DNA from: Methanobacteriota archaeon
GTDB lineage: Archaea; Halobacteriota; Methanosarcinia; Methanosarcinales; Methanosarcinaceae
Reading direction: 5' to 3'
Assembly (NCBI GenBank): GCA_023399215.1
Contig: JAEWQJ010000026.1
Span: 62,001 to 126,000, forward strand
Length of the DNA stretch: 64,000 nt
Shown here: one piece after another, positions 18,219 through 26,410 of the stretch
Numbering within the stretch: the stretch's first letter is position 1
Layout of the letters: each line of letters begins with the position of its first letter
Notes under the pieces: model-generated
Seen by the model: the letters and a program-made list of their open reading frames with translations, nothing else
Databases searched by the model: none
Told to the model about the DNA's origin: nothing
Made by a program: the position numbers and the translations under genes

Positions 18219-18929
18219 ATGAGATTGAAAGGCCAGACAGCCATTGTAACCGGTGGGGGAAGAGGAATTGGAAGGGCTATCTGCCTGTCGCTGGCAAGAG
18301 AGGGAGCCAACATTGTAATTGTCGCAAGAACCGAAAGAGAAATTAGAGAAACTGCCAGGTTGGTGGAAAGGGAAGGTAGAAAGGCTCTTGCGGTAAAGAC
18401 CGACATTAGAAAAGAAAAAGAAGTCATTGACATGGTTTCAAAGGCAGTAAACGCTTTTGGAAGAATTGACATCCTCGTGAACGATGCAGGAGTGGCATAC
18501 AGGAAATATCTTGTGGAGACTTCAACCGAAGAATATAATGAGATTATGGATACAAATGTTAGAGGCATGTTTTTCTGCACAAAGTACGCTCTTCCCCATC
18601 TGCTTAAACGGGGAGAGGGCAAGATTGTAAATATATCTTCAGGGGCAGGAAAGCATGGCATACCAAAACTTTCGATATACTGCGCTTCAAAATTTGCAGT
18701 AATTGGTTTTACAGAGTCTCTTGCTTACGAAGTTGGAGGTGGGCTTCAGGTTTATGCAGTCTGTCCTGCAGGTGTGGATACCGACATGTACCGCTCGCTT
18801 TTTTCAGATGAGCCTATTCTCAAGCCTGAAGATGTTGCAAACAAAGTTTTGGAACTTTGTTTACCAGAAACTACTCTTCCTTCAGGTTCTTCAGTAGAAA
18901 TTTACAGGCGGCCTATGAGGATATTTTGA
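18219..18929 (+). CDS. Short-chain dehydrogenase/reductase, paralog
   Basis: 236-residue classical SDR, closely related to the gene at 17191-17901: MRLKGQTAIVTGGGRGIGRA versus MSLASQTALVTGGSKGIGKA. The catalytic Ser is in VNISSGAG and the Tyr-Lys pair in YCASK; PAGVDTDMYRSLF is near the end. One oddity is NDAG at the usual NNAG position, a change in a residue that normally braces the cofactor strand. ATG 18219 aligns with the paralog's start; a GTG at 18210 would add three residues. Gene duplication with later divergence is the simplest origin. Confidence 0.9.
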   Translation: MRLKGQTAIVTGGGRGIGRAICLSLAREGANIVIVARTEREIRETARLVEREGRKALAVKTDIRKEKEVIDMVSKAVNAFGRIDILVNDAGVAYRKYLVETSTEEYNEIMDTNVRGMFFCTKYALPHLLKRGEGKIVNISSGAGKHGIPKLSIYCASKFAVIGFTESLAYEVGGGLQVYAVCPAGVDTDMYRSLFSDEPILKPEDVANKVLELCLPETTLPSGSSVEIYRRPMRIF

Positions 18930-18981
18930 TTTTAATATTTGTACGGAAAAAAGGCATAATTTTTGAATATAAGGTGGAAAC

Positions 18982-19650
18982 ATGTTCAAAAACCGTAAAG
19001 ACGCAGGGGAAAAGCTTGCAAAAGCTCTTGAAAAATACAGGACTGAATATCCTATTATTCTTGCTATTCCACGCGGGGGGGTGGAAGTTGGACTACAGGT
19101 TGCAGCGAAGCTAAATGCCGATTTATCTCTCATTATTGCAAAGAAAATGCCTTTCCCGGACAATCCTGAAGCCGGATTCGGGGCAATAGCCGAGAATGGA
19201 AGCATGTTTATTTTAGAAAATGCACACTACTGGCTTTCAGGGGAAACCATTGAACGGATAAAACAGGAGCAAATCGCTGAGATTGAAAGGCGGATAAAAG
19301 CCCTTAGAGGAGGAAATCCCCTGCCTGAGCTTGCAGGAAGAACTGTAATTCTTATTGACGATGGCATTGCAATGGGCTCTACAATGCGGGCAGCTATTGA
19401 GCTTTGTAAAAACAGGAAGGCCGGAAAAATAGTGGTTGCAGTGCCTGTAGCAGGAAGAGAGATTGCAGAAGAGCTTCAGAAAATAGTGGATGAGCTCGTG
19501 GTGCTTGAAATTCCTGCCTATTTCAGGGCTGTCGCCCAGGCTTACGAGAGATGGTACGATGTTTCGGATGAAGAGGTGTTGGACCTGCTCAGAGAGAATA
19601 TCAGGAAAAAAGAAATAAGAGATCAGGAATTTCATGGGCTTGAAACCTGA
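18982..19650 (+). CDS. Phosphoribosyltransferase-family protein
   Basis: 222 residues. The type I phosphoribosyltransferase fold is shown by the early loop AIPRGGVEVGLQVA (residues about 29-42) and the PRPP-binding motif VILIDDGIAMGSTM near 128. The middle contains ENAHYWLSGETIERIKQEQ, as in stand-alone PRTase proteins of unknown substrate found widely in bacteria and archaea. It probably moves a base or nucleotide analog, but the acceptor is unknown. It stands 52 nt after the second SDR and is the last chromosomal gene before the integrated element at 19942. Confidence 0.88.
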   Translation: MFKNRKDAGEKLAKALEKYRTEYPIILAIPRGGVEVGLQVAAKLNADLSLIIAKKMPFPDNPEAGFGAIAENGSMFILENAHYWLSGETIERIKQEQIAEIERRIKALRGGNPLPELAGRTVILIDDGIAMGSTMRAAIELCKNRKAGKIVVAVPVAGREIAEELQKIVDELVVLEIPAYFRAVAQAYERWYDVSDEEVLDLLRENIRKKEIRDQEFHGLET

Positions 19651-19941
19651 AAAAGATCTTCCTCTGTTTTCTATAGTAAATAATTCATATTTTTAAATAA
19701 CCTATACTGCTAAATGCTCAATACTGTTAATTCAAAATTTCGTTTTAAGGACTTCTTTGAAAGATCTCTTTATGAAAACCAGATAGTAGACGCAAATAAA
19801 CCTTGATAAGTATAAGCAGATAATCGGTAAGCTTTTCAAGCATTCTTCCCCGGATTTTCCCTCAGTCCTTCTTGCCTTTGAAACACTACTTTAAAAATTA
19901 TTATTGAAGTTCCGAAAAGGCATATTCGAATAAAAACTTTA

Positions 19942-19957
19942 CGTTAGCTTGAATAAC
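19942..19957. other. Left attachment site (attL) of the element
   Basis: CGTTAGCTTGAATAAC, identical to 28687-28702. GAATAAC at its right end faces an inverted GTTATTC at 19975-19981, an arrangement like core binding arms of a tyrosine recombinase. The region 19651-19941 before it holds no gene. Confidence 0.75.
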
Positions 19958-20017
19958 CTGCTTTTCTTTTTGCCGTTATTCCAAAGATTTAAAGCTCTTG
20001 ACGATATATAATAGGAT

Positions 20018-21244
20018 ATGGAAAATTTAGACACAAGCCTACACCAATTGTATGATTTTTTTGATCCCTACCCAGAGCTAGATGAGAATAAAAAATTATT
20101 TAAAAACTATATTCGAAAAATCAATGCTGAAGGCTTAAAAGAAAATACCCAGCTAATCTACGTTAAGACATTCAAAGTTTTTTCGCTTTGGTGCGTGAAA
20201 CCGATATCGAAATTAAACGATGAGGACATCTATGACTTTTTGGACTATCTTGAAAATCATACATACAAGCGTGGTAATGAGTATCGACATTATTCTAAAG
20301 AAACGATTAAGACTTTTAAAGTGTGCTTGAAAACCTTCCTTAAGAGTATTGATAAACCTGAGCTTGCAGCCATTTTAAAGGATAAAAGAAAGCGGGGCCT
20401 ATCAAAGCAGCTGGACAGAAAAGAATTACTCGACTTGGGGGACTTCAGGAAAATGATGAATGCAGCGCAGTCTCCCAGAGATAAAGCCCTTATGTGTGTA
20501 CTTTATGAAGCAGGACCGAGGCGCTCAGAACTCCTATCATCCAGGGTATGCGACGTGGCTTTTAATGATTATGGTTGTAAACTTACCTTTTCTGAGAGGG
20601 ATGCCACAGACACTCTTAAAACAGGCGGGAGGACTGTTCAACTGGTGCATTCAGCTCAATATCTCCGTGCATGGATAGATGTACACCCTTGTAAATTACA
20701 AAACGGGAAAACGGACCCCGAGGCGCACTTATGGGTTTCCTCGTATAGAAGAAAGGTAAAAACCCTTGAGAGTTCAGAGCCCTGTTTCATATACCCTAGA
20801 CTTACACACGCTAGTCTTTGGGAACAGTTACACGCTATTGCGAGGAAAGCTGGCGTTACAAAGCGTGTTAATCCCCATGCTTGGCGGCATATAGCTGCAA
20901 CAAATAACGCTGAATTTTTATCTGATGCTCAAATGAGGGCGTTTTTTGGATGGACGCCAGCGTCACCAATGCCAGGGAGGTATACCCATGATCCTGACAC
21001 CGATAAGGCAGTGTTGAGAGCTGCAGGAATCAACGTTTTTGAGGATGTGGATACGGGTTTGAAAAGTATCAAGTGCCCGAGGTGTTCTGAGTGGAACACT
21101 GATAAGGATTATTGCGGACGCTGTGGAAATCCCTTAAAGCGCGAAGTGATGACTACTGAATCCGAACTATTGACATCCGTTCTTAAAGTGCTCACAGAAT
21201 CAAATAAGCTAGAAGAGCTCGCAGCTATCATAAAAAATAAATAA
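20018..21244 (+). CDS. Tyrosine recombinase/integrase with zinc-ribbon tail
   Basis: 408 residues. An N-terminal SAM-like core-binding domain (about 25-125) is followed by the catalytic domain (about 140-340). Catalytic residues seen are Arg in EAGPRRSEL, the HAWRH box (HxxR), and the nucleophile Tyr in PGRYTHD. A CPRC...CGRC zinc ribbon near 355-375 and a helical tail follow; similar ribbons occur on many archaeal plasmid and virus integrases. It lies immediately inside attL, so integration does not split the gene, unlike SSV-type integrases. A TATA-like stretch (GATATATAATAG) lies only about 10 nt before the ATG, so the exact promoter is unclear. Confidence 0.92.
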   Translation: MENLDTSLHQLYDFFDPYPELDENKKLFKNYIRKINAEGLKENTQLIYVKTFKVFSLWCVKPISKLNDEDIYDFLDYLENHTYKRGNEYRHYSKETIKTFKVCLKTFLKSIDKPELAAILKDKRKRGLSKQLDRKELLDLGDFRKMMNAAQSPRDKALMCVLYEAGPRRSELLSSRVCDVAFNDYGCKLTFSERDATDTLKTGGRTVQLVHSAQYLRAWIDVHPCKLQNGKTDPEAHLWVSSYRRKVKTLESSEPCFIYPRLTHASLWEQLHAIARKAGVTKRVNPHAWRHIAATNNAEFLSDAQMRAFFGWTPASPMPGRYTHDPDTDKAVLRAAGINVFEDVDTGLKSIKCPRCSEWNTDKDYCGRCGNPLKREVMTTESELLTSVLKVLTESNKLEELAAIIKNK

Positions 21245-21407
21245 CATTCTGTTCACTCCAATTCTTAATCCTGTTTTCTTTTTCTACTCCTAAAGCTTTA
21301 ACGGCATTGCGTTTTAACAGAGTTTTTGCAGCGACAGTGCCTGTTTTACAGATCAACGATGCTTTCCTTTACCTCAGAGTTATTTTTGATTCAAAGGTGA
21401 AAAAATT

Positions 21408-21584
21408 ATGTATGTCGTTGAACCTGAAAAGCAGAAAAGATTGAAGTTTCAAACGCATTTGAACGAAGAGTTTGCCAGCAGAGTAAACAGAGCCCGAGGT
21501 ATAGCCAGCGCCAGCGCTTATATTCGTGCGGTGCTCGAGCAGCATTTTGAGGAAAACCCGAATGGCGAACTTAGGGAGCGCTGA
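21408..21584 (+). CDS. Ribbon-helix-helix (CopG-like) small DNA-binding protein
   Basis: 58 residues beginning MYVVEPEKQKRLKFQTHLNE. The pattern is a short basic strand (RLKFQTHL) then two helices (EEFASRVNRARGI and SASAYIRAVLEQHF), as in CopG/Arc-type repressors. It probably binds DNA as a dimer and controls copy number or transcription of the element. Its TGA overlaps nothing but sits 1 nt before the ATG of the next gene (21586), so the two are cotranscribed. The family assignment rests on the helix pattern and length only. Confidence 0.72.
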   Translation: MYVVEPEKQKRLKFQTHLNEEFASRVNRARGIASASAYIRAVLEQHFEENPNGELRER

Positions 21585-21585
21585 A

Positions 21586-21732
21586 ATGACTTCGGTTTTT
21601 GATAACGCTTATGCAACCTCTTTTTTGGGAGAACACGCTGAGGTTGTAGAATCGTGGGAAAAGTCCTCTGACCCTGTGAGATCAGCGGTTGCAGCTTTGA
21701 TAAAACAAACAGCAGGAGGCATAACAGTATAA
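21586..21732 (+). CDS. Small 48-aa protein of the integrated element
   Basis: A 48-residue protein beginning MTSVFDNAYATSFLGEHAEV and ending GGITV, starting 1 nt after the RHH gene stop. No family recognised. It is acidic in the first half with a predicted C-terminal helix (SAVAALIKQTA). The tight coupling suggests it works with the RHH protein, either as partner or as a second regulator; this is inference from position. The 170 bp after it are AT-rich, with a short hairpin (CCTAT/ATAGG at 21758-21774), and lead into the primase-helicase gene. Confidence 0.6.
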   Translation: MTSVFDNAYATSFLGEHAEVVESWEKSSDPVRSAVAALIKQTAGGITV

Positions 21733-21904
21733 ATCAAAAAAAAAAGAGAGGCTCGACCCTATCCCCACGATAGGACCGAAAACACTGAAAATGAGCACAA
21801 AAGAAAACCTGTATAGTAAAATATATACTTTTTTCTATATATGCTTTTTTGTGTCTCTAGTGTTTCTTCTGCTTCTGATTTTTATTAATACAGGGTAGGT
21901 AAAA

Positions 21905-24900
21905 ATGAACACAAAAGATGAAAAACCAACGGCACTAAAGGTTATACCTGAGAATATACCTGAGGAATTGAAAAAACTGAAACAGTGGACACTTTGGAAA
22001 TATCACAAAAAAGAGGACGGTACGTTTGATAAGCCCAATCATCAACCGAACGGGGCTTATGCAGAGGTGGATGATCCTGACACTTGGTCCACTTTTGAAG
22101 CAGTCTTAACCACCTATCAGAAAGATAACGGTTTTGACGGTATCGGTTTTGTGGTTACTGAAGAGTCTGGTATAGTGGGAATGGACCTTGATAACGTAAC
22201 AGGAAGTCCACAAAAAGAAGATATTTACAAGGAAGTCGAGGCTTTTCAGTCCTATGCTGAAGAATCACCATCAGGCAATGGTATTAGAGTTTTTGTAAGA
22301 GGAATGCAGGAAGGCCCCAATCGCCATGTAGGGGATTTTGAGACGTACGACCGCGCAAAATTTCTTTCCGTGACCGGACATTGCATAAGTTCACAAAAAA
22401 CAGTGAACAGGGCTGCAGGGGCACTCGTCAGGTTTTACAGGAAACACTTTCCAGAAAAGCAACCTGTGGTATCAACTAATTGGAAGCAGTCACCTAAAAT
22501 GACCGATGATGAAGTATTGGATCATCTCAAGGAGGCAACGAATAATGAAAAGTTTTTTGTGCTTTATTCTGCAGGGAATTGGAAAAATTACTATTCTTCA
22601 CAATCAGAAGGGGACGCAGCTTTATGCAGCATGATTGCGTTTTATACCCAGGATTGGGACCAGGTCGACCGCATATTCAGGGCTTCGGCATTGTACAGGG
22701 CAGAAAAGTGGGGAGAGAGGGAAGATTACAGGGAGAGGACGCGAAACTGGGTTTTAAGTCACTTAACCACAACTTATAATCCCTCCGAGGCTAAAAAACC
22801 CACAAAAAAGAGGACTTCCGAAAATAAGGAATCTGAAGTCCCTGAACATATTAAACAACTCATTGAAGAAGCAAAGCAGTGCGAAGAAAAAGGCTTGGAT
22901 GCCTGTAAAGCTTGGGTAAGAGAAAACGCAGTGCAACTAACTTGTACTGACAGAACAGTCTGGGAAATGAGAGTAGAGTATAATCAGAGTCTTCGAGAAT
23001 TTACAGAGAGTTATCCTCAGGCAATGAATGACACAAAAGCCGCTTTTGAGCTTGACGAATTCAACGCTGCAACCATTCATAATACAATCGATGGTTATAA
23101 CGCACTGTATAACTCGGAAAAGTCAAGACAAACAGGGATCAAGAACAGTCTCGATAAATACTCTGATGAAGTGATTGATAAAGCTACCAATGAGTTGCAG
23201 TATGGCGACCCTTACCGTTTTGTGTTCAACACTTGGAAAAAACAACATGTCGGAGATGAACCACTTGGCAGGTCGCTCGCCGTTTGTGCAACGAGCACTT
23301 TAGTAGTGGAGGAAAACGACGGGCTTCACTTTAAACCATCAGGAGAGAGCGGTAAAGGGAAAACATCAGGCATTGATGCATTCCTAAATCTTCTGCCTCC
23401 CTCAATGGTTGTACGTGGAGGGATATCTGATAAATACATCTACTATGCAGAAAGTGAAATCAAGGACGGAAGCATCATTTTCATGGATGACAGACTATTG
23501 AGTGAAAATTTAAAAGGTGTTGTTAAAAACTCCATTTCTAACTTTCGAAACCCAGAACCACACCGAACCGTTATTGACGGGAAAGCCGTCACTTACAAAC
23601 CGGCTAAGCGTATGGTCTGGGTTTTTGCATCAGTAGATGGTTTTGATGACGAGCAGCTTGCAAACCGTTTCCTGATGACGGATGTAGATAGCAGTGAGGA
23701 ACAGGATACAGCCGTCGCTGTGCATCAAGGCAATAGGGAAATTGATCGACTCTTAGGAAATCATCATTTCGAAACTGATGTGTGCCAGTGCATTTTTAGT
23801 CTACTGAGTTTAAAAACATACGATGTTGTAATCCCCTTTCAGCCAGAGATTGCGGCACAGTGGAACCACAAAAGGAATCGAAGGAATCTACCTAAATTTA
23901 GGGATATAATTAAGGCTACTTGTGTTTACAAAATCTTTCAACGACAACATGTAAAAAATGTTACAATAGCGACTTTTGATGACCTTTTAAGAGCCAAAAC
24001 CATCTATGGCAGCACTGCAAAACAGAACAGCACAAACCTGACTGCAGATGAAGAGGCAGTCATTGACTATTTGCTTAACAAAAATCTTGAAGATAGTGAT
24101 TTCAGAAATGCAAAAACACAAGAGGAGAAAAGGCAGTATGCCTATAGAGCCGGATTGCAAGAAATTGCAGAAGCATTAGGGAAGAAAGATAATGCAATCA
24201 GGAGAATACTGTTAGGCAGACGTGAAACACACTCTCCAGGGCTAGACAGCAAGGTCCGACACTTCCACTATGAAAAAGATGATAAAAGTGCCAACAGATT
24301 TGTATTTTTCTATTCAGGAGAGCATGACTTTGAACAGTACAACGCTTTTTGTGGCAATATTTCACCTGAAAAGGTGGATGAGTTAACAAGTGATTTCATT
24401 CGGAAATACCAAACCATCACAACAAAAACACAAAAACCGGAGGAAATGATAAAAACCCAGGCATTTCAAGAAGCTATAAAATCTCTACCAAGCCGCTGCA
24501 TTCAACTTTTCCAGACTTTTCCAGACTTTTCCATACCTCTGGAAAAGTTAAAAAACGATAACGGGAGTGATAAAAACACAGCTAATATAAGAGACTTTTC
24601 CAACTTTTCCAGGAGAGAGAGAGAATGTATAGAGTTTTGTGATTTAGACTGTAAAGAGTTAGGAAGTGAACAGTTTAACTTCTTACAGTCTAAAACAGAA
24701 AATATAGAAAAAAGGGGTAGAAATTTGGCAATTTCTGGAAAAGTCTCTCAATCTAGTACAGAAAAAGAGCCTACTGATGCTGATTTCCAACTTTTCCATG
24801 GCTTGGAAAAGTCTGGAAAAGTCTGGAAAAGTCAGGCAACCGTTACGGGAAAGTTAGATCCAGTACAGCAGGGAAGCGGGTATTCACAAAATGGGCAACA

Positions 24901-25153
24901 AACTCTTCCTGATGAAGATTGTGGGGAAGTCCCAGGTGTTGAAGTCATCCAATGTGATAGTGACCCCGAGGCGGGATTAAAAATTAAAAATTTTCTTGAA
25001 AGCGAGAGTGAGGCGACAGCAACCACATTGAGGAATCGCAGAAAAACACAAAAAGTCATAGTCGAGGATGAGGATTATGGGGATGCTGAAGGCGTTTTTG
25101 TGACTGAGGACTGGGATGATCTTGACGAAATTCTCGAGGAGGAAGGCTACTAA
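21905..25153 (+). CDS. Primase-polymerase/helicase replication protein
   Basis: 1082 residues. Residues about 15-180 form an archaeo-eukaryotic primase-polymerase domain like the phage NrS-1 group: GMDLDN near 92 carries the metal-binding acidic pair, with SPSGNGIRVFV near 122 and VGDFETYDRAKFLSVTGHC near 145. A helical module with FRASALYRAEKWGERE near 260 follows. Residues about 440-660 are an AAA+/SF3-like helicase with Walker A SGESGKGKTS at 479-488, Walker B IIFMDD near 523, and an arginine-finger-like stretch (ANRFLMTDVD) near 585. The last 220 residues are low-complexity. The protein should prime and unwind the element's DNA. The DNA encoding residues 867-976 carries a dense 9-bp repeat cluster. 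No conserved family-B polymerase is present elsewhere in the element. Confidence 0.88.
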   Translation: MNTKDEKPTALKVIPENIPEELKKLKQWTLWKYHKKEDGTFDKPNHQPNGAYAEVDDPDTWSTFEAVLTTYQKDNGFDGIGFVVTEESGIVGMDLDNVTGSPQKEDIYKEVEAFQSYAEESPSGNGIRVFVRGMQEGPNRHVGDFETYDRAKFLSVTGHCISSQKTVNRAAGALVRFYRKHFPEKQPVVSTNWKQSPKMTDDEVLDHLKEATNNEKFFVLYSAGNWKNYYSSQSEGDAALCSMIAFYTQDWDQVDRIFRASALYRAEKWGEREDYRERTRNWVLSHLTTTYNPSEAKKPTKKRTSENKESEVPEHIKQLIEEAKQCEEKGLDACKAWVRENAVQLTCTDRTVWEMRVEYNQSLREFTESYPQAMNDTKAAFELDEFNAATIHNTIDGYNALYNSEKSRQTGIKNSLDKYSDEVIDKATNELQYGDPYRFVFNTWKKQHVGDEPLGRSLAVCATSTLVVEENDGLHFKPSGESGKGKTSGIDAFLNLLPPSMVVRGGISDKYIYYAESEIKDGSIIFMDDRLLSENLKGVVKNSISNFRNPEPHRTVIDGKAVTYKPAKRMVWVFASVDGFDDEQLANRFLMTDVDSSEEQDTAVAVHQGNREIDRLLGNHHFETDVCQCIFSLLSLKTYDVVIPFQPEIAAQWNHKRNRRNLPKFRDIIKATCVYKIFQRQHVKNVTIATFDDLLRAKTIYGSTAKQNSTNLTADEEAVIDYLLNKNLEDSDFRNAKTQEEKRQYAYRAGLQEIAEALGKKDNAIRRILLGRRETHSPGLDSKVRHFHYEKDDKSANRFVFFYSGEHDFEQYNAFCGNISPEKVDELTSDFIRKYQTITTKTQKPEEMIKTQAFQEAIKSLPSRCIQLFQTFPDFSIPLEKLKNDNGSDKNTANIRDFSNFSRRERECIEFCDLDCKELGSEQFNFLQSKTENIEKRGRNLAISGKVSQSSTEKEPTDADFQLFHGLEKSGKVWKSQATVTGKLDPVQQGSGYSQNGQQTLPDEDCGEVPGVEVIQCDSDPEAGLKIKNFLESESEATATTLRNRRKTQKVIVEDEDYGDAEGVFVTEDWDDLDEILEEEGY
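24505..24832. repeat. Eleven iterons inside the replication gene, candidate origin
   Basis: The 9-mer ACTTTTCCA occurs forward at 24505, 24515, 24525, 24594, 24603 and 24790. Its inverse TGGAAAAGT occurs at 24540, 24736, 24804, 24814 and 24824. Groups of three on each strand are spaced exactly 10 bp, one helical turn, so bound proteins would stack on one DNA face. The inverted groups frame an AT-rich centre (about 24613-24735). This is the architecture of iteron-type plasmid origins. The repeats lie in the linker-like 3' part of the primase-helicase gene and appear in different codon contexts on the two orientations, which argues for DNA rather than protein selection. Confidence 0.75.
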
Positions 25154-25470
25154 GGGTGGCATTCTTTTGTGACTATCTACTAGAATCGATATAGCCACAA
25201 AAGCCCGATGACTGAAGAGAAAAACACATTGACCAGGGTATTTATCCCTGCCCTTCTGTTTTTCCTCTCAGATGGTTTTTAAATCGTTCGTGAATATTAA
25301 TTTTTGATAGTCTTGTATCTTTTGTGGCAATATTTTGGTTCGATTGATTATTTTCCGTCTTGTTTTTGTGTTCATCGCCCGAAGCGACACTTTTTTAACC
25401 GATGAGCACCAATTATAACTTATGAACTATAATAAATAAGTGATAAAATATATTAAAGAGGTGTTATAGA
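25154..25470. promoter_or_regulatory. Noncoding spacer with inverted repeat and likely promoter
   Basis: No gene. CTTTTGTG at 25164-25171 is inverted as CACAAAAG at 25196-25203; the same TTTTGTG phrase recurs near 25319. A short GGG/CCC hairpin lies near 25238-25250. The end of the spacer is very AT-rich (TAATAAATAAGTGATAAAATA) and carries GAGGTG before the ATG at 25471, so it probably holds the promoter of the right-hand gene cluster. Confidence 0.5.
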
Positions 25471-25590
25471 ATGGTGCAGCGAATTAAAACAGGCGTAAAG
25501 AAAAACGGATACAAGGGAATGATACATGACAAAAAACAGATGATCCGCGCCATGAAGGCTATGAAGGCGCGAGCTGCAAGAGGCGGTTAA
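25471..25590 (+). CDS. 39-aa highly basic peptide
   Basis: MVQRIKTGVKKNGYKGMIHD followed by a helix rich in Lys, Arg, Met and Ala (RAMKAMKARAARGG). It is strongly positively charged, and GAGGTG precedes the ATG at 9 nt. Its TAA is directly followed by the ATG of the membrane protein at 25591, showing translational coupling. The charge suggests nucleic-acid binding, as in virion-associated basic peptides, or an antimicrobial-like helix. No family is recognised. Confidence 0.65.
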   Translation: MVQRIKTGVKKNGYKGMIHDKKQMIRAMKAMKARAARGG

Positions 25591-25980
25591 ATGTATTTGC
25601 AAGTCCTGCGGCAGTACTCACTATTCATGGTTTTCTTCTCAATAGCGTTGGCTATCGTGGGGCTTGCAAATGTTTTTCCCTATTCTGTGGATGTTGCAGG
25701 GCTCAGCACGTCAGACCTGCTGAATTCGATCCAAGAGGATGAGGAAACAATAAAAAATCTCACAGAAAGTGGTAATATAGTAGAATACGCCGTCGCAAGT
25801 GGTTATATTGCTTGGGAAGGTGTAAAAATTGTTGTATCCGTTTTAATGTTTGTATTGGGCGGATTTTATGAGATTCTAGTATTATTAGGGGTTGAATCTG
25901 CAATCGCGGTGTTGTTACAGGCTGGAGTGGATTTCTTGGTGTTATTCGAGTTTGGCCAGACTATATTTAATCGAGGTTGA
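25591..25980 (+). CDS. Small membrane protein of the element (129 aa)
   Basis: Three hydrophobic segments: about 8-30 (FMVFFSIALAIVGLANVF), 75-98 (VKIVVSVLMFVLGGFYEIL) and 98-120 (GVESAIAVLLQAGVDFLVLF). An acidic outer loop (LNSIQEDEETIKNLTESG) lies between the first two. No family is recognised. It starts immediately after the 39-aa basic peptide gene and ends just before the next membrane-protein gene (25986). In compact archaeal viruses, small multi-pass proteins of this kind are often structural membrane proteins; that role is only a suggestion here. Confidence 0.75.
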   Translation: MYLQVLRQYSLFMVFFSIALAIVGLANVFPYSVDVAGLSTSDLLNSIQEDEETIKNLTESGNIVEYAVASGYIAWEGVKIVVSVLMFVLGGFYEILVLLGVESAIAVLLQAGVDFLVLFEFGQTIFNRG

Positions 25981-25985
25981 TAAAA

Positions 25986-26390
25986 ATGGAAATAAACTGG
26001 AGTGAGGCGCACAACTCAATTGATAATCTAAGTGCGTCCAATTTTTCTGATCCGATGAATATTTCGGATTACTCGAACTACACGGCATTTACAAATGTCA
26101 GTGCAACTGACGCAAATCAGACAGTCACAGCGTTGTTTTCGCCATTTGAAGCTGTATGGATGCCTATTTACGGATACTACATCTATTTTGTGCTTATAAT
26201 CACAATCACGACTGTGGTATTCTTTAAAACGCGGGATCTTGGATCTTCAAGCGTTGCATTATTGCTTTTGTGCGCTTTATGCGCTGCCAGGACTGATGTT
26301 CTTATGAGCCCGTTTATGGGGACCTTCCAGGTACTTGTCGGAGTCGGAATTGCAGGAATACTTATCAAAATATTCGCAGGAGAAAAATAA
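25986..26390 (+). CDS. Small membrane protein of the element (134 aa)
   Basis: An extracytoplasmic N-terminal part of about 55 residues is rich in Asn and Ser (MEINWSEAHNSIDNLSASNF), with several N-glycosylation-like sequons. Three hydrophobic segments follow: YIYFVLIITITTVVFF, SSVALLLLCALCAA and FQVLVGVGIAGILIKIF. It ends FAGEK. The ATG at 25986 has GAGGT 9 nt upstream. The final 40 bp of the gene (26351-26390) recur exactly at 26799-26838. No family is recognised; the sequon-rich ectodomain would fit a surface or virion protein. Confidence 0.75.
   Translation: MEINWSEAHNSIDNLSASNFSDPMNISDYSNYTAFTNVSATDANQTVTALFSPFEAVWMPIYGYYIYFVLIITITTVVFFKTRDLGSSSVALLLLCALCAARTDVLMSPFMGTFQVLVGVGIAGILIKIFAGEK
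26351..26390. repeat. 40-bp exact direct repeat, copy 1
   Basis: Starts TGCAGGAATACTTATC and ends GGAGAAAAATAA. It encodes the C-terminus of the 134-aa membrane protein and supplies its stop codon. The second copy is at 26799-26838. The 408 bp between the copies carry a ParB-type gene fragment. Confidence 0.95.
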
Positions 26391-26410
26391 TATCAGGTCA
26401 CAGAAGATGG

